Assembly (NCBI GenBank): GCA_943704415.1
Contig: CALSCO010002347.1
Location: 1-19,169, forward strand
Origin: Parvularia atlantis
Lineage: Eukaryota; Opisthokonta; Rotosphaerida
Direction: 5' to 3'
DNA: 19,169 bases
Of the stretch, positions 16,182 to 19,169 are shown piece after piece. Below the pieces are notes generated by a model. That model was not told where the DNA came from. It was given only the letters and a program-made list of their open reading frames with translations, and did no database searches. The position numbers and the translations under genes were made by a program. The first letter of the stretch is position 1. Every line of letters starts with the position of its first letter.

Positions 16182-18616
16182 TCAGAGCGGAATGTTGCCG
16201 TGCTTGCGCTGCGGGTTCTTGAGTTCCTTCTTCTCGAGCATCTCCAGGTCGTCGATGATGCGCTGGCGCGTCGTTGCGGGCTCGATGATGTCGTCCAGAA
16301 AGCCCTTCTCAGCCGCGACAAACGGGTTGGCGAAGCGGTCGACGTACTCCTTCTCGAGCTTGGCTACGGAAACACGGTCACGCACGCGGTGCGCAGTGGG
16401 TGAGGCAGGCGCGACGCACCCATGTTGGTGTCCTTCTTGAAGATGATCTCGACCGCGCCCTTGGCGCCCATCACGGCAATCTCGGCCATTGGCCAGGCCT
16501 GGCGCGGCGCCGCGGTTGAGCGCACCTCTGGCCGAGCGCGCCGGCACGCACATAGTTCGAGTCGCCGCGCAGGTGCTTGGACGACATGACGTCGTACGCG
16601 CCGCCGTAGGCCTTGCGCGTGATCACTGCGTGACGGCGATCAGGTGCTCGTCCAGCGCATGCGCGGCCCGACGACGCACCCGTAATCTTGGGCACCGTCG
16701 CCTCGGCAAACGCGTACAGCAGCTTGGCGCCGTGGCGGATGATCTGACGCAGCGGCGGCGTGAGCGAGTGCCACACGCCCAGGACTCGCGCACCCCGCCG
16801 TGCTCCTGATTCACGCCGGGCAGGAAGCCGGGCACGTCGACGAGGGTGACGATGGGGATGTTGAACGCATCGCAGAAGCGGACCCTTTTCGCGCACGCAA
16901 CTAGGCTGAGCCTGCGACGGCCGTGCGCGCGTGCCAGCGCTGCACGCACCAGCGCGCCGCCTTCACCGACGAGTTGATGTCGAGCACGCCCGACGCCACC
17001 AGCGGCTGGTTGGCCACGAACGAGACCGTGCGGCCGTGCATGCGCCCAAAGCCGATGACGATGTTCTTGGCAAAGTCAGGCATGACCTCGAAGAAGTACC
17101 CGTTGTCGACGAGCTGCGCGCGCGCGTATTCAGTGACAGCTGCGCGGCAGCGGGCGGTCGCCATGCGACCTTGTTGATGATGTCCTTGATGTCGTACGCC
17201 TTGGTCGGGTCGTGCGGCACAACGTTGTTGAGCGAGGGCACGAGGCGGTCGCTGCGCACGCGAGCATGAGCATAGCCAGCCGCCGGGCGCACCAAGCGCG
17301 CGCACCGCAGGTCGGACGACGCGCGAATCGGCGCCTTGTCGCGGTTCGAGAGCGGCAAAAAGTCGAAGAACTCGCGCATCTGGGCCAGGGCCTCGATGTC
17401 GTTGTCGAACGCGAGCGACGCCACGCCCGACTTTTGCGTGTGCACTTTCGCGCCGCCGAGCTCCTCCTTCGTCACGTCCTCCTTCGTCACCGTCTTGACG
17501 ACCTCGGGGCCGGTCACGAACAGGTACGACGTGTCGCGCACCATGAACGTGAAATCGGTCATGGCGGGCGAGTACACGGCGCCGCCTGGCGCCCGACACG
17601 CCCGTGAGCACGGCCACGGCCACCGCCGCAAGCGCTCCGCGACGCACCCGCGCACGGGCCCATGATCAGCGATAGCTGCGGCACCACGCCCGACGCGTTC
17701 ACGTTGCGCTGGAAGATTTCGGCGTAGCCCGCGAGCGAGTCGACGCCTGCACAACACCGTGAGCCGCGCAGCTCGCGCACCCGCACGCGCCACACGCGCA
17801 CCCTCCTGGATGCGCGCGCCGCCCGAGTCGTTGAGGCCGATGACGGGCGCGCCGACGAGCATGGCCTTGTCCATGATCTGCGTGGTGCGCGCGCGGCGTC
17901 AGCGCATGCACCTTGCGCGGGACACGGCGAGCGCGCCACCTTGCAGATCTTGGTCGCGTACATCTTGGACAGCGAGCCGCCAAAGACGGTAAAGTCCTGG
18001 CTGAAGACGAACGTGAGCCGGCCGTTGATCGTCCCGTAGCCGGTGACGACGCCGTCGCCCGGGTGCTGCGCGGCGTGAGCGCGTGCGCCTGCGGTGCGTG
18101 GGCACCAGCTGCGCACCTTCTGCTGCTCCATGCCAAAGTCGGTGCAGCTGTGCTCGACGAGCATGTCGTACTCGCGGAACGAGCCCTCGTCCAGCAGCAG
18201 CTCGATGCGCTCGCGCGCCGTGAGCTTGCCCTGTGTGTGTGCACGTGAGCCATGCCGTGCGCGCACGCCCCGCCCCAGCCGGCACGCACGCGCTTGTGCT
18301 GCGCGTCGATGCGCGCCGCGCCGCCGCCGAGCAGCGCGGCCTGGCGGCGCTGCGACAGACGCTTCGTGACCGACTGCGCACGCGCGTTCGTGCGGCGTGA
18401 GATCTGCGGCCGGAGGGCGCACCGCGGCCACGCGCACCTGCTCGTCGCCGACCTCGGCGTACGTACGCACGGGCGTCAGCGGCGCGGCGAGGCGCACGGG
18501 CGCCGTCTGCGCGTCCACAGCAAGCCGTGTGAGCGCACGGTGCGACGCGAGCACGGCGTGCGCACCCGGCGCAGCGCCGTCGCCGCGGCCGACTGCACGA
18601 CTCGCTTTGCAAACAT
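16182..18616 (-). CDS. PCCB: Propionyl-CoA carboxylase beta subunit, mitochondrial
   Basis: Fifteen exons: 18616-18566, 18506-18438, 18373-18290, 18230-18117, 18065-17940, 17877-17802, 17746-17648, 17585-17306, 17251-17170, 17113-16950, 16884-16794, 16743-16680, 16625-16552, 16498-16420, 16363-16182. They give 544 aa (human PCCB 539). The N-terminus ([17 protein letters not shown]) is a mitochondrial presequence. The carboxyltransferase carries [88 protein letters not shown] and [10 protein letters not shown], ending RKHGNIPL. With PCCA it forms the alpha6-beta6 enzyme that makes methylmalonyl-CoA from propionyl-CoA. All 14 introns are 50-65 nt. The gene diverges from PCCA. Confidence 0.97.
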
Positions 18617-18769
18617 CCGTCGACCGGGGCGTGAGGGGGTTGCGGCTGCGCGCGCAGGGGCGGGGAAGCGTGTGAGCGTGCACACAAGGCGTCAGAGTGT
18701 CTGGGCCCATCATCGGATGAGCAAGTCTGCACCACGTGGGTGTGATGCCGCCACGCCTTTCGCCTCACC
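18617..18769. promoter_or_regulatory. Divergent PCCB/PCCA promoter
   Basis: The 153 nt between the two start codons must drive both subunits. It holds a GC-box-like GGGGCGGGG (about 18658-18666) and a CACGTG E-box (18733-18738, in CCACGTGGG). No TATA box is seen. Confidence 0.6.
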
Positions 18770-19169
18770 ATGCTGCACCTGCGTCGCGCGGCCGTCTCGG
18801 TGCGCTGCACCCCCCCGCCCCACCAGCGCCCGCGCGGCCGCCGCCGGCCTGACCGTGCCGCCGCGCACGCAGGCCGCCCGCCCCGTCGCCGCGCGCGGCC
18901 TGTACTCGGGCGTGAAGGAGACGCAGCCGTCCAACAAGGCACGGCGGTGGCTCATTGCTCATACCCGGCGCGCGCTCACACGGCCCTCCCGCGCCCGCAG
19001 CCGCCGTTCGACAAGATCCTCGTGGCCAACCGCGGCGAGATCGCCTGCCGCGTCATGCGCTCAGCCAAGAAGATGGGCATCAAGACCGTCGCCGTCTACT
19101 CCACGGCCGACGCCAACGCCCTGCACGTGCAGATGGCCGACGAGGCCGTGTGTGTGGTGCGCCCCCCCC
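18770..19169 (+). CDS. PCCA: Propionyl-CoA carboxylase alpha subunit, N-terminus (partial)
   Basis: Exons 18770-18799, 18873-18938 and 19001-19156 are visible; a fourth lies beyond the edge. The first two encode a mitochondrial presequence ([10 protein letters not shown], then [16 protein letters not shown]). Exon 3 opens the biotin carboxylase domain: [40 protein letters not shown] and MADEAVCV, which closely follow human PCCA. Keeping phase between exons 2 and 3 needs a GC-AG intron (18939-19000, AAG|GCACGG); the nearby GTGGCT donor would break the frame. The window ends just inside the third intron (GTGCGC from 19157) in at least eight Cs. The rest of the biotin carboxylase, BT and biotin-carrier domains are outside the window. 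Confidence 0.93.
   Translation, partial: MLHLRRAAVSVRCTPPPHQRPRGRRRPDRAAAHAGRPPRRRARPVLGREGDAAVQQGTAVAHCSYPARAHTALPRPQPPFDKILVANRGEIACRVMRSAKKMGIKTVAVYSTADANALHVQMADEAVCVVRPP

Overview
The window is dense nuclear DNA from a very GC-rich eukaryote. About 65 short spliceosomal introns (mostly 48-65 nt, typically opening GTGCGC and closing GCGCAG behind a CTNAC/CTAAC-like branch site) cut almost every gene, so exon joins were worked out by hand from phase, splice sites and remembered family patterns. The gene set (an Atg29-like autophagy scaffold, NUDE, a Mif2/CENP-C with cupin domain, Tfb5, and both subunits of mitochondrial propionyl-CoA carboxylase) suggests a fungus. The PCC pair, MFSD8-like and METTL25-like genes point to an early-diverging, perhaps zoosporic, lineage; this placement is inference and weak.

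Layout, left to right: 5' end of an unknown basic nuclear-type protein (minus, cut by the edge); tRNA-Leu(AAG) (minus); SH3 + transglutaminase-like protein with Ser in the expected catalytic Cys position (minus); Tfb5/GTF2H5 of TFIIH (minus); six-TM DUF2306-like protein (plus); METTL25-type methyltransferase-like protein (plus); eIF3h (minus); Atg29-like protein (plus); CENP-C/Mif2 (plus); MFSD8/CLN7-like lysosomal transporter (minus); a 650-nt stretch with the degenerate C-terminal zinc ribbon of a TnpB/Fanzor-type protein, a run of hairpins just behind it, and two orphan plus-strand terminal exons; NUDE/NDE1 (minus); small AN1-like zinc-finger gene (plus); histidine phosphatase (minus); short ENTH/epsin-like gene (minus); PCCB (minus) and, diverging from it, the start of PCCA (plus), which runs off the right edge in a C homopolymer.

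The genome is extremely compact: neighbouring stops are 15-114 nt apart and divergent start codons as little as 64-76 nt apart. PCCB and PCCA, whose products form one enzyme complex, share a 153-nt divergent promoter. Short palindromes recur near start codons (CACGTG before MFSD8-like, CENP-C and the PCC pair; TGTACGTACA before the SH3 gene and CENP-C). The most unusual region is the Fanzor-like remnant at about 12300-12556.
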